A DNA stretch of 64,000 nt from Herbinix sp. (GCA_029238935.1 JAQZBN010000008.1:62001-126000); one strand, 5' to 3'. Numbered from the stretch's first letter, positions 25,951 through 33,973 are shown. Notes: generated by a model not told the origin, from the letters alone. Made by a program: numbers and translations.

Positions 25951-25978
25951 TCTTATGAAACTCTTAAGAATTTCTTAA
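25951..25978. promoter_or_regulatory. Triple 11-bp direct repeat before vanR-like gene
   Basis: TCTTAT, TCTTAA and TCTTAA start at 25951, 25962 and 25973 on the plus strand, exactly 11 bases apart. OmpR-family regulators bind direct repeats with this spacing. A TATAAT-like -10 lies between it and the start codon. Confidence 0.5.
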
Positions 25979-26205
25979 ACTCTACATTTTACTGTTTCGA
26001 CAAAATACAACTTTATCTATTTCTAATTATATCCAGAAAATATAAAATTTCAACCTATAATCAATTTGTAGCTATATTCTCTTACTATCCATCTTTGATA
26101 TAAGTTTCATTCAATCATAAAGCATTTTTTGTATGACGATTTTATATTGGATAATAGTTTAGTATTTATATCCTGGGTATACTGTCATGATTTAAAAAAT
26201 CACAT

Positions 26206-26243
26206 AAAAAAGGAGAGTATCAACGATTTAATGACACTCTCCT
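26206..26243 (-). terminator. Terminator closing the repeat RNA
   Basis: Arms AAGGAGAGT/ACTCTCCTT with a 16-base loop and six T on the minus strand. No coding gene on that strand ends nearby: the next upstream operon has its own terminator at 27066-27115. Confidence 0.85.
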
Positions 26244-26331
26244 TCTAGGTTATATTATCCATATGCTTTTGCTTATCGCCTTCCTTTCATTATGTTAATC
26301 TTTTGTAATAAATACTATGTTTTTAGCGGTT

Positions 26332-26748
26332 TACCTGCCTTTCTGTAGATTTGATGGGGTATTTCACTTATGTTCCTGTTGGAGGATACCTGCCTTTCCT
26401 AAGATTTTTCTATGGGGTATTTCTCTTATGTTTCTGGTGGAGGATACCTGCCTTTCCTAAGATTTTTCTATGGGGTATTTCTCTTATGTTTCTGGTGGAG
26501 GATACCTGCCTTTCTTAAGATTTTTCTATGGGGTATTTTTCTTATGTTTCTGGTGGAGGATACCTGCCTTTCCTAAGATTTTTCTATGGGGTATTTCACT
26601 TATGTTCCTGTTGGAGGATACCTGCCTTTCTTAAGATTTTCTATGGGGTATTTCTCTTATGTTTCTGGTGGAGGATACCTGCCTTTCCTAAGATTTTCTA
26701 TGGGGTATTACGCTAACGTTTTTGGTGGAACCGCCCTCTTTCTATATG
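26332..26748. repeat. 57-58 bp minisatellite, seven units
   Basis: Seven head-to-tail units, with GGGG landmarks at 26356, 26414, 26472, 26530, 26588, 26645 and 26702, so periods are 58, 58, 58, 58, 57 and 57. A degenerate half unit precedes them, and the seventh is degenerate. Units fall into two subtypes: units 1 and 5 carry CACTTATGTTCCTGTTGG; units 2, 3, 4 and 6 carry CTCTTATGTTTCTGGTGG or close to it. There are no unique spacers, so it is not CRISPR. Unit length is not a multiple of three. Confidence 0.95.
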
Positions 26749-26805
26749 TATTGTTGATGTTAATTTGAGATATATATTATCCTTCAGAGGAAGAAGGTTG
26801 TTTTC

Positions 26806-26833
26806 ACCTCTCCTATCTCATTGAGAGGTTTTT
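26806..26833 (+). terminator. Plus-strand hairpin with T-run beside the minisatellite
   Basis: Arms ACCTCTC/GAGAGGT with a 10-base loop followed by TTTTATT on the plus strand. It could end plus-strand transcription through the repeats. On the minus strand it would be a plain hairpin in the leader of the repeat RNA. Confidence 0.55.
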
Positions 26834-26908
26834 ATTGTGTGTTCAATGGTATCACCTTCTTGTCTATTTCTTTTGTTTGAAATTTTGTTTGTTGTTTGTT
26901 ATGTGTTT

Positions 26909-26937
26909 ATTATAATCTATGGTCATTTAATTGTCAA
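26909..26937 (-). promoter_or_regulatory. Perfect consensus sigma-A promoter facing the minisatellite
   Basis: Minus-strand TTGACA (26932-26937) and TATAAT (26909-26914) with a spacer of exactly 17. The nearest downstream coding gene in that direction is more than 1 kb away, beyond a terminator. Confidence 0.85.
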
Positions 26938-27065
26938 TACTATTTTGATTAAATATTTATATTTTTATAATTGTATTCCATTTCTTCTAAATTATCTGTT
27001 AATTCACATCTAATAGGTAAATCTTCAGTATTTTTTCCACCCATTATCAAATACGAAAAATATAC

Positions 27066-27115
27066 AAAAACCTCTCTAACCAATAAGCCAATACACCAGC
27101 TTTGTTAGAGAGGTT
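27066..27115 (-). terminator. Terminator of the ABC-LytTR-DUF3021 operon
   Basis: Perfect 12-base arms (AACCTCTCTAAC/GTTAGAGAGGTT), a 23-base loop and a T-run on the minus strand, 42 bases past the DUF3021 stop. Confidence 0.85.
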
Positions 27116-27156
27116 ACATGTTTTTATTTTGATGAAACTGTTATAGAATCAGGATT

Positions 27157-27603
27157 TTAGGAAAAATTATCTTCCGAATTATCTTCCCGATGGATCTTCA
27201 TTAATCTCCGATTTAAATCCCTTGCTGTCTGTTGATCTACCTTGAATAAGAACATTGTTACACAAGCATAAATAATCGCTACAAAGACAAACATAATAAA
27301 GAGACCAAAAGAGTCCTCCAAATTAATCCATTGAAATAAACAAGCTCCGCCAATCACTACGATGTTAATATAAAGATAATGAACTAAGGTACGGATAAAA
27401 TTCTGCTTCTTGCTTAATTCATGCCTGGAAAGAAAAATAAATGTTCCTAAGGCACAGATCGCTGCAACTATGATAGCCTGCCATAAAAATGACTGGTCGA
27501 TATCATATTCCGGTCTGACCACCGTCACATACAATGCACCACATATGGTATTGCCCGCCGTAACATAAATAAAAATCTGTACAATTTTCTTTAAGAAATC
27601 CAT
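27157..27603 (-). CDS. DUF3021 family membrane protein
   Basis: A 148-residue protein with four membrane helices (about 5-25, 36-56, 72-92 and 98-120) and a charged C-terminal tail. DUF3021 proteins are regularly encoded directly after a LytTR regulator, as here with nine bases between the genes, and are thought to modulate that regulator at the membrane. It is the last gene of an operon with an ABC-2 exporter. No catalytic motif. The family call rests on size, helix layout and the LytTR neighbour. Confidence 0.8.
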   Translation of the reverse strand: MDFLKKIVQIFIYVTAGNTICGALYVTVVRPEYDIDQSFLWQAIIVAAICALGTFIFLSRHELSKKQNFIRTLVHYLYINIVVIGGACLFQWINLEDSFGLFIMFVFVAIIYACVTMFLFKVDQQTARDLNRRLMKIHREDNSEDNFS

Positions 27604-27612
27604 ATCCTCCTC

Positions 27613-28050
27613 CTATAACCCTAGCTTCTTCTTGAGTTCCGGTACATATTGCCTTGATATAATGACTTTTTCCCCATTAAATAATAGGGCTTCCAGCCGT
27701 CCCGAAAATGCGGGGCTCAAGCTCCTTACTTTAGATATGTTAATAATAACCGATTTGGAGGCACGAAAAAAGTCAGAGTTCTCATAAGCTGCTTCGATTT
27801 CATACAGCTTCAATTTTGTTTCATACACATTCTGCTTACAATAGATAAATACCTTGTTGTCAACCCCTTCAAAATAATAGACATTCTGGGGTTCAATCAT
27901 GATAATATTGCCGTCCTTCGTACCGGTCAGCTTTTTCTGCCCCATTTTTAGCTCAGAGATCAATTTCATCACAGTCTCGCTCATATTACTGCAACGGATA
28001 ATAATCTGTTCTTCTTCGTCAGGGTTACAATCCTCAATAATAATCTTCAT
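27613..28050 (-). CDS. LytTR-domain DNA-binding regulator
   Basis: A 145-residue stand-alone LytTR regulator without a receiver domain. The LytTR domain covers about residues 42-145: GNIIMIEPQNVYYFEGVDNKVFIYC, KLYEIEAAYENSDFFRASKSVIINI and the conserved end RLEALLFNGEKVIISRQYVPELKKKLG. Together with DUF3021 it forms the common LytTR-membrane inhibitor pair, here controlling, by inference, the ABC exporter in the same operon. Repeated CCGGTTA elements at 30025-30041 upstream of the ABC genes are a possible binding site. Confidence 0.92.
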   Translation of the reverse strand: MKIIIEDCNPDEEEQIIIRCSNMSETVMKLISELKMGQKKLTGTKDGNIIMIEPQNVYYFEGVDNKVFIYCKQNVYETKLKLYEIEAAYENSDFFRASKSVIINISKVRSLSPAFSGRLEALLFNGEKVIISRQYVPELKKKLGL

Positions 28051-28057
28051 AGAACTC

Positions 28058-28966
28058 CTATCGTTTCATAGAGTTTTTATTATTTAGTATAAATGCAGAG
28101 ATTCCAATAAATACAATACCACTTATTACAAGAAATGCAACTGATATACTATTATTTATCGTTGTATCATTCCATTTCAAAGCGATTCCCATATACTCCT
28201 TATAACCTTCAATAAATTCCTCAGGACAGTTCGTAAAGGTTGTTTTTATAGCTTCTCTGGTAAATACTTCTCTCATCATTGCACTGCCATGAAGCATCGG
28301 CAGACTTTTTAGTACCGCTTGTACTTTCTCTGGAAGTGCACCCATCGGAAGATAGATTGCAGACAAAAAACCTACTAAGGTACCAATAATAGTGCTTAAC
28401 CCTGCAAATGCACTGGTGGTGTGGATAAAAGCCGCCAGAAGAAGACCCAAGCCAGAAAATGTGAATACATTTATTATTATATATAAAAGTATCGAAGTCA
28501 GCTGATGAACAGATAACAGGGAACCCCCGGCTGCCCATAGGATGACATCTGAAATAATAACTGTCAATACACACATAACAATTCCAACGATTACAGCGGC
28601 TGCCATATATCCAACAGCTAGTAATCCTCTGTTTACCGGAGCAACAAAAAAACTAGCCAGACGGTTTCTTGCTTCGTCCTCCACCATAATTCCTACCATT
28701 GCAAGCGTTACCGTTACAGAATTAACTACAACGATTCCGGCAATGGACCATAACATAATTAAGTTCTTTGCATTTTCCCGGTCTAGTATGCTATCCCTCT
28801 CACCGAAGTCCTGAAGCATATATACTACATTATCAATATTCATATTACCTAAAAATAAAACCATCAAACCAATAATAATGATTACGGAGAGTAAGGAGAA
28901 GAAAATATTCGCTCTATCTCTGGTATATACCAAGATATTTCTTTTCACTAATTTCATTATTCTCAT
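28058..28966 (-). CDS. ABC-2 type transporter permease
   Basis: A 302-residue permease with six helices: one near the N-terminus, a long loop, then five helices from about residue 70 to the end, including the family segment STIIGTLVGFLSAIYLPMGALPEKVQAVLKSLPMLHG. ABC-2 permeases export drugs, lipids or polysaccharides; the substrate is unknown. It starts 28 bases after the ATPase stop and ends eight bases before the LytTR gene. The ATPase-permease-LytTR-DUF3021 order is a recurring Firmicute module. Confidence 0.9.
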   Translation of the reverse strand: MRIMKLVKRNILVYTRDRANIFFSLLSVIIIIGLMVLFLGNMNIDNVVYMLQDFGERDSILDRENAKNLIMLWSIAGIVVVNSVTVTLAMVGIMVEDEARNRLASFFVAPVNRGLLAVGYMAAAVIVGIVMCVLTVIISDVILWAAGGSLLSVHQLTSILLYIIINVFTFSGLGLLLAAFIHTTSAFAGLSTIIGTLVGFLSAIYLPMGALPEKVQAVLKSLPMLHGSAMMREVFTREAIKTTFTNCPEEFIEGYKEYMGIALKWNDTTINNSISVAFLVISGIVFIGISAFILNNKNSMKR

Positions 28967-28993
28967 AAGAATACACCTGCCTTTCTAAACACT

Positions 28994-29902
28994 CTACAAA
29001 CTTTTCCCTGTCACATTTAAAAACACATCATCCATGGCTCCTTGAACAACTTCAAAGGCAGTGATCTGATCCCTTATCTGATTAAGTAGATCCAGACTAT
29101 CCATGGTGCCTGGCAGATATACTCTAATATGATTACTACGAATATCAAAGTGATACTCCTGCTGTTCCAGATTAAGAAGCAGCTTTTCTTTGTCCTTAGG
29201 TACCAATCTGAGTAAATCGTTGGCATATTGTGCTTTGAGGTCAAAGGGTGACCCTTGAGCAACTATCTTGCCTGCTTCCATGATTGCAATGTATTGGGCT
29301 TTGGCTGCTTCCTCCATATAGTGAGTGGTTAGAAATACTGTCATATTCATATCCTTACGAAGTTTTTCCACACTATCCCACACATTTTGTCTCGTCTGGG
29401 GATCAAGACCTGTGGTAGGTTCATCTAGGAATAAGATCTCCGGTGTATTCATCAATGCCTTGGCGATCTCACAGCGACGTTTCTGGCCACCGGATAATTT
29501 ACAGAACTGACGGTTCAAGAGATCATGGATATTAAGTATTTCACTGATTTCATACATTTTTCTTTTAACAGTAGTAGAACTTTTTTCATATAGGGATGCC
29601 CGGATCGTCAAGTTTTCTTTGATTGTCAGTCGTTCATCCAGAGAATTATCCTGAAAAACAACACCGATTTTACGCCTAATCTCATGATTCTCCTTATCTA
29701 GGGAATACCCACAGACGGTTACATCTCCTGAATCCTTTTGTAATAAGGTACATAGCATATTGATCGTTGTTGATTTTCCTGCACCATTAACGCCGAGGAA
29801 GCCGTATAACTGACCTTTTTCTACTCGGAAGCTAATGCCATCCACTGCTTTTACCTCTTTAAAATATTTTTTCAGATTGGTTACCTGAATTATATTATCC
29901 AT
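28994..29902 (-). CDS. ABC transporter ATP-binding protein (drug-export type)
   Basis: A 302-residue ATPase of the DrrA/CcmA class. Walker A is GVNGAGKST, the signature LSGGQKRR, Walker B ILFLDEPTTGLD and the H-loop TTHYMEEA. A C-terminal extension of about 80 residues, ending in DDVFLNVTG, is typical of drug-resistance exporters. A TTG at 29920 is in frame, but the AAAGGA ribosome binding site lies inside that extension; the ATG at 29900-29902 has proper spacing. First gene of the four-gene operon. Confidence 0.93.
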   Translation of the reverse strand: MDNIIQVTNLKKYFKEVKAVDGISFRVEKGQLYGFLGVNGAGKSTTINMLCTLLQKDSGDVTVCGYSLDKENHEIRRKIGVVFQDNSLDERLTIKENLTIRASLYEKSSTTVKRKMYEISEILNIHDLLNRQFCKLSGGQKRRCEIAKALMNTPEILFLDEPTTGLDPQTRQNVWDSVEKLRKDMNMTVFLTTHYMEEAAKAQYIAIMEAGKIVAQGSPFDLKAQYANDLLRLVPKDKEKLLLNLEQQEYHFDIRSNHIRVYLPGTMDSLDLLNQIRDQITAFEVVQGAMDDVFLNVTGKSL

Positions 29903-29980
29903 ACCATTCGTCCTTTCCAAAGACTAATTTGTTTCCATATCCTGGTATGAGTGTACACGATATTATTTTTTCATGCAATA

Positions 29981-30041
29981 CAACTTGAAGCAAGTTGCTA
30001 TATTTTATAGGTAAGTGGTAATTTAACCGGAATAACCGGTT
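29981..30041. promoter_or_regulatory. Candidate operators before the ABC-LytTR operon
   Basis: Two dyads lie 80-140 bases upstream of the ATPase start: CAACTTG-AAG-CAAGTTG (29981-29997) and AACCGG-AATAA-CCGGTT (30025-30041), the latter also readable as a direct repeat of CCGGTTA on the minus strand. LytTR proteins bind direct repeats, so the second is a candidate site. No proof. Confidence 0.35.
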
Positions 30042-30130
30042 TATGATTCCTATATTTTATATGTCCCTAAAGCAAGATTCCGTTATAACCTGCTATCTTC
30101 TAATTACATTTTGAGATCTGTATTTTTTAT

Positions 30131-31321
30131 TCATCCTTGATCTTTATCGGTCATTAAAAGCTTCTTATACCAAAGATCAATTCCGATTGCTCCAAAAGGT
30201 GCGGTAATTAAGATTGCCAAAACAGCTGTTGTAAGAACAATAGGTCCACAATCAAGTCCCATAGAAAGAGGTATCGCTCCAATAGCAGCTTGAACCGTAG
30301 CCTTTGGTGTATAAGCAATCATGCAGAAGATCTTTTCTTTCATGCTCAGCTTTGTGCCAAAAACACAGAAAAACACACCAGCCATACGGAATATTAAGGC
30401 CAGAATGATAACTATAATAGTATTCAAACCTGCGGATAAAGCATATCGTAAATCTACCGAAGCTCCCACCAGAACAAATAAAATGACTTCTGCTGCAACC
30501 CATAGCTTCGTGTATTTTAAGGATAAACGCTTTGCTACTACTTCATAGCTCTTATATAATGCTCCACCCATACTCATGATCGCAAGTAATGCTGAAAACG
30601 GCACTATCCCTTGTAATATCTGTTCCAGTTTAATCAGCAGAAAGGAAATGCTAAGAAGAATTAGTACTTTTACGGAGTCTCTCATATGAAAAACTCTAAA
30701 GAATAACGACATAACAATTCCAAATATAATACCAATCATCAGACCGATTAGGATTGCAACCGGTATCTGAACAAAATTCCCTACTGCTACACTTCCTCCC
30801 GTAGCCAACGAAGTGAATGCAGTAAATAGGACAAGAACAAAAACATCATCTACTGATGCTCCTGCTAGAATTAATTGCGGGATACTGTTTTTATTACCAT
30901 ACCCTTCCTCCATTAACTTTAGCATTCTCGGTACGATTACTGCTGGGGATACTGCTGCCAGAACTGATCCCATAATAGCTGCTTCCAGCAAAGTAATATT
31001 TAAGAAATATGGTGCAAGAAGGAGAATGCCGATTATCTCAAAACATGCAGGTACAAAACACATTAGAACTGCAGGCCGCCCCACTTTTTTCAGATCATTA
31101 ATATCCAATGATAGCCCCGCTCTGGTAAGTATGATTACCAAAGCCACCTGTCGTAAATCCGGTGCCATCGTTAGGATAGAATTATCCAGGAGATTGAGAG
31201 CATAAGGGCTTAACAACATACCTGTAATTAGCATACCTAACAATCGTGGCAATTTTAATTTTTGAAAAACAGATCCTAAGAGTAATCCGATTAAAAAGAT
31301 TAGTGCTAAACTAGTTAACAT
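30131..31321 (-). CDS. Cation:proton antiporter (CPA family) under a fluoride riboswitch
   Basis: A 396-residue membrane protein with about 12 helices and antiporter-type sequence: LKLPRLLGMLITGMLLSP, LTRAGLSLDINDLKKVG, SVLAAVSPAVIVPRML and GASVDDVFVLVLFTA, the last holding the paired Asp residues of the ion site. The in-frame ATG at 31336 overlaps the GGAGG ribosome site, so the ATG at 31319-31321 is the better start. The leader is a fluoride riboswitch, which implies a role in fluoride tolerance, either by fluoride export or by restoring ion balance. Antiporters are known among fluoride-riboswitch-controlled genes. No crcB/fluc or CLC-F gene is in the window. Confidence 0.88.
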   Translation of the reverse strand: MLTSLALIFLIGLLLGSVFQKLKLPRLLGMLITGMLLSPYALNLLDNSILTMAPDLRQVALVIILTRAGLSLDINDLKKVGRPAVLMCFVPACFEIIGILLLAPYFLNITLLEAAIMGSVLAAVSPAVIVPRMLKLMEEGYGNKNSIPQLILAGASVDDVFVLVLFTAFTSLATGGSVAVGNFVQIPVAILIGLMIGIIFGIVMSLFFRVFHMRDSVKVLILLSISFLLIKLEQILQGIVPFSALLAIMSMGGALYKSYEVVAKRLSLKYTKLWVAAEVILFVLVGASVDLRYALSAGLNTIIVIILALIFRMAGVFFCVFGTKLSMKEKIFCMIAYTPKATVQAAIGAIPLSMGLDCGPIVLTTAVLAILITAPFGAIGIDLWYKKLLMTDKDQG

Positions 31322-31347
31322 TTTATTTTCCTCCATCTTTACAATGT

Positions 31348-31394
31348 AAAAAAGCTGATGAATCCTGTGCTCTTAAGTCACAGAAGTCATCAGC
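31348..31394 (-). terminator. Riboswitch terminator
   Basis: Arms AGCTGATGA/TCATCAGC with an inner CTGTG/CACAG stem and six T on the minus strand. The 5' arm is also the 3' part of the fluoride aptamer, so the two folds exclude each other. Confidence 0.9.
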
Positions 31395-31442
31395 ATAAAT
31401 GCGGTTTTGGCAAAAGCCATGGGAGAACTTCATTCCCATAGC
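31384..31442 (-). ncRNA. Fluoride riboswitch (crcB motif) aptamer
   Basis: On the minus strand the order is GGGA-AUGAAGUUC-UCCC (first stem, with the conserved AUG and GUUC), an extra short hairpin GGCUUUUGCC, then AACCGC and GCUGAUGACUUCUG. These match the known crcB motif in order. GGGA/UCCC shows paired changes against the usual GGCG/CGCC, and the pseudoknot GAAGU/ACUUC is kept. Binding fluoride should stabilise the aptamer, prevent the terminator and turn on the antiporter gene. Confidence 0.9.
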
Positions 31443-31524
31443 CATAATATACGAAAAAACTATTGTTTGTCAATCATTACTTTACTGTATAGCACAATTT
31501 ATTTATCCATTCTAACTTCACTGG

Positions 31525-32220
31525 TTATATCATATTTATGGCAAGTTCTGCTGCTTTTGTAGCATGAATTACTGTGGTATCAAATAGTGGAATTTTGATA
31601 TCTTCTTGCTGCACCAGTAGTCCTATCTCAGTACAGCCAAGTATGATTCCCTGTGCACCAAGCTGACCCAGTTGATTCATGATGTTTATAAAATCCCTTT
31701 TTGAGGTTTCCTTTATTTCTCCAAGACATAATTCATGATAGATGGTATGGTTAATCAATTCCCTTCCTTTTTTATCCGGCACGATTACATCCAAACCTCT
31801 GTCAATCAGCTTTTGCTTATAAAAGTCCTCTTCCATGGTATACTTCGTTCCTAACAAAGCTACTTTTTTCAACCCTTGATTCAAAAGTACATCCGCTGTT
31901 ACTTCGGCTATGTGTAATATCGGAACAGAGATCCTTCTTTGTATGTCATCAGCGACTTTATGCATGGTATTGGTACATATGATAATAAAATTGGCACCGG
32001 CTTTTTCTAATCCTTGGGCGACTTTTGCCAGCATATCTGCGCTTCTTGTCCAATCACCTGCTGACTGACATTCTGCTATATCATAAAAATCCACACTATA
32101 AAGTAAACATTGTGCTGAATGAAGCCCGCCAAGAGCTTCTTTCGTAACTTGATTAATTATCTTGTAATAGGTAACCGTACTTTCCCAACTCATTCCACCG
32201 ATCATTCCTATCGTTTTCAT
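31525..32220 (-). CDS. Aspartate/glutamate racemase family protein
   Basis: A 231-residue cofactor-independent racemase of the aspartate racemase group (opening MKTIGMIGGMSWESTVTYY). The two catalytic cysteines are in IICTNTMHK and ILGCTEIGLL. It would interconvert L- and D-aspartate or a similar amino acid; the substrate cannot be fixed from sequence. The start follows GAGGAGATGAG. It stands alone between the antiporter and the divergent spore gene. Confidence 0.9.
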   Translation of the reverse strand: MKTIGMIGGMSWESTVTYYKIINQVTKEALGGLHSAQCLLYSVDFYDIAECQSAGDWTRSADMLAKVAQGLEKAGANFIIICTNTMHKVADDIQRRISVPILHIAEVTADVLLNQGLKKVALLGTKYTMEEDFYKQKLIDRGLDVIVPDKKGRELINHTIYHELCLGEIKETSKRDFINIMNQLGQLGAQGIILGCTEIGLLVQQEDIKIPLFDTTVIHATKAAELAINMI

Positions 32221-32457
32221 CTATCTCATCTCCTCGTCCCATATTTGAGCCTATTTTACCTTGAATAGCAATTCTTGTAAATAAATAGTTCATACCTTTC
32301 ATGTACTAGCATAACATGAATTTCATCTTCTCGTGCAATTAAGTGAAATAGAATGTTTCGTATAAGAAGTAATAAATAATGGAACTCTATCACTGATTTG
32401 TATATTACGAAGTTCATTCAATTATTTCTATTGAAACTTCTTGCAAGGAGTACTACT

Positions 32458-33897
32458 ATGAATACTAATATCCCAATTAAATTATCAAAGGATCTTGCTT
32501 CTAATATTGAATTATTAAAGCACAATCTACCGATTAAAACTAGCTTCGATGTAATTGGAAGAGAATTAATCCTCGGTCAAACAAAAGCTTACTTAGTTTT
32601 TATCGACGGCTTTGCCAAAGATGATATTATGTTACGCATTCTTGATATTCTTCAATACAACCAGAATTCAGACCAGATGAAAGAAGATATCCAGATTCTC
32701 ATGAAGCAAAAAATCGGTTATATTGAGGTTGAGAGTTTTAATGATATAAATCAGATGAAAACCTTAGTTCTAGCCGGTGCTATCGCTCTTATCATTGACG
32801 GCCAGGAGGAAGGCATTCTTATCGATGCAAGAGAATACCCTGTCCGAAGTTCGGAAGAACCAGAGCTAGAGAAGGTAACCAGAGGGTCGCGGGACGGTTT
32901 AGTAGAGACGGTCATTTTTAATACTGCTTTGATCCGTAGAAGACTTCGGGACCCTAATCTTATCTTCGAAATTAAAACTGTAGGAAATCGGTCAAAAACT
33001 GACGTTGTCATTGCTTATATTAAAGATCTGGCAAATCCTAATTTATTGAATGAAATAAAACAAAAGATTGATCAAATTGAAGTTGATGCACTCGTGATGG
33101 CGGAGAAAACCCTGGAGGAATTATTGATTAAGAAGCACTGGTATAATCCACTTCCTCAGATAAAATTCACAGAGCGGCCGGACGTAGTCGCAGCCCATCT
33201 TCTGGAAGGCCACATAGCTATTATCGTTGACACTTCCCCCAGTGTCATGCTCCTTCCGGTCACTATGTTTCATTTCACGCAGCATGCAGAAGATTATTAT
33301 CAGAATGTATCCGTTGGTACTTATATACGTTGGGTCCGCTTCTTAGGTATGATGTCAGCTTTTATTCTTTTGCCCCTTTGGTTACTAATTGTTATGAATA
33401 TTAAATATATGCCTGAGTTTCTTCAATTTCTTGGACCGAAGGAAGAGTCTACCTTCCCTTTATTCGTACAGTTTATTCTCTTGGAATTTGGTTTGGACTT
33501 GCTTCGTATTTCCTCCATTCATACCCCCAGTGCTATGACCACCTCCTTAGGTATCATAGGTGGCTTGATGCTAAGTGAATTAGCAATTAAGGTGGGTATG
33601 TTTGTACCGGAAACAGTCCTTTATATGACGTTAGCCGGTATCGGAACCTTTGCAACTCCCAGCGCTGAATTTGCAATGGCAATCCGTATCTTCCGTCTAT
33701 TCTTGCTTATCATGACTGGTTTATTTAATGTGATTGGTTTTGGTATTGCTATGATAATCATCATTGTCATAACTCTTACTACCAAATCCTTTAAAAATAG
33801 CAAACGATACACTTGGCCCATTCTACCTTTTGAATGGAAGCCTTTATCCCATATTATATTTAGAAAGCCGATACCGGAATATAAGAACAAAAAGTAG
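32458..33897 (+). CDS. spoVAF: SpoVAF/GerA-family spore germination protein
   Basis: A 479-residue membrane protein of the GerA family, closest in wording to SpoVAF: EPELEKVTRGSRDGLVETVIFNTALIRRRLRDP, QVDALVMAEKTLEELL-type core, TERPDVVAAHLLEGHIAIIVDTSPSVM and HTPSAMTTSLGIIGG. The soluble N-terminal half (about 280 residues) is followed by five or so helices. It would sit in the inner spore membrane and assist germination. The ATG at 32458 follows AAGGAG by seven bases; a longer reading from 32398 (TTG) lacks a ribosome site. spoVAF is usually last in the spoVA operon, but no other spoVA gene is here. A strong terminator follows. Confidence 0.88.
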   Translation: MNTNIPIKLSKDLASNIELLKHNLPIKTSFDVIGRELILGQTKAYLVFIDGFAKDDIMLRILDILQYNQNSDQMKEDIQILMKQKIGYIEVESFNDINQMKTLVLAGAIALIIDGQEEGILIDAREYPVRSSEEPELEKVTRGSRDGLVETVIFNTALIRRRLRDPNLIFEIKTVGNRSKTDVVIAYIKDLANPNLLNEIKQKIDQIEVDALVMAEKTLEELLIKKHWYNPLPQIKFTERPDVVAAHLLEGHIAIIVDTSPSVMLLPVTMFHFTQHAEDYYQNVSVGTYIRWVRFLGMMSAFILLPLWLLIVMNIKYMPEFLQFLGPKEESTFPLFVQFILLEFGLDLLRISSIHTPSAMTTSLGIIGGLMLSELAIKVGMFVPETVLYMTLAGIGTFATPSAEFAMAIRIFRLFLLIMTGLFNVIGFGIAMIIIIVITLTTKSFKNSKRYTWPILPFEWKPLSHIIFRKPIPEYKNKK

Positions 33898-33921
33898 TAA
33901 AACATAAAATATTACTTGACT

Positions 33922-33973
33922 GGCTAACAAACGATAGTTATAATTAAGCTATCGGATGTTAGCCTCTTTTTTT
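33922..33973 (+). terminator. Terminator after spoVAF
   Basis: Arms GGCTAACA/TGTTAGCC with inner CGATAG/CTATCG pairing, then seven T on the plus strand. Confidence 0.9.

Larger units (their letters stand above)
26206..26902 (-). ncRNA. Candidate repeat-containing non-coding RNA
   Basis: A minus-strand transcript of about 700 bases is predicted from a perfect consensus promoter (26909-26937) to a strong terminator (26206-26243), with the minisatellite in the middle. There is no room for a protein: each full repeat has stops in all three minus-strand frames (TAG, TAA, TAG), and the leader offers only tiny frames, such as a TTG-start four-codon frame after AAGGTGA near 26840. A 7-bp-arm hairpin at 26806-26829 and a 5-bp-arm one near 26781-26797 lie in its 5' part. 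The function is unknown. It could also be a transcribed but idle repeat. Confidence 0.45.

Noticed and set aside
26332..26748. CRISPR array
   Set aside because: The units are contiguous near-identical copies with no unique spacers, and no cas genes are near.
26528..26768. Plus-strand ORFs of 60-62 residues across the minisatellite (GYFSYVSGGGYLPFLRF repeats)
   Set aside because: The period of 57-58 bases shifts frame from unit to unit, there is no ribosome binding site, and the frames are by-products of the repeat.
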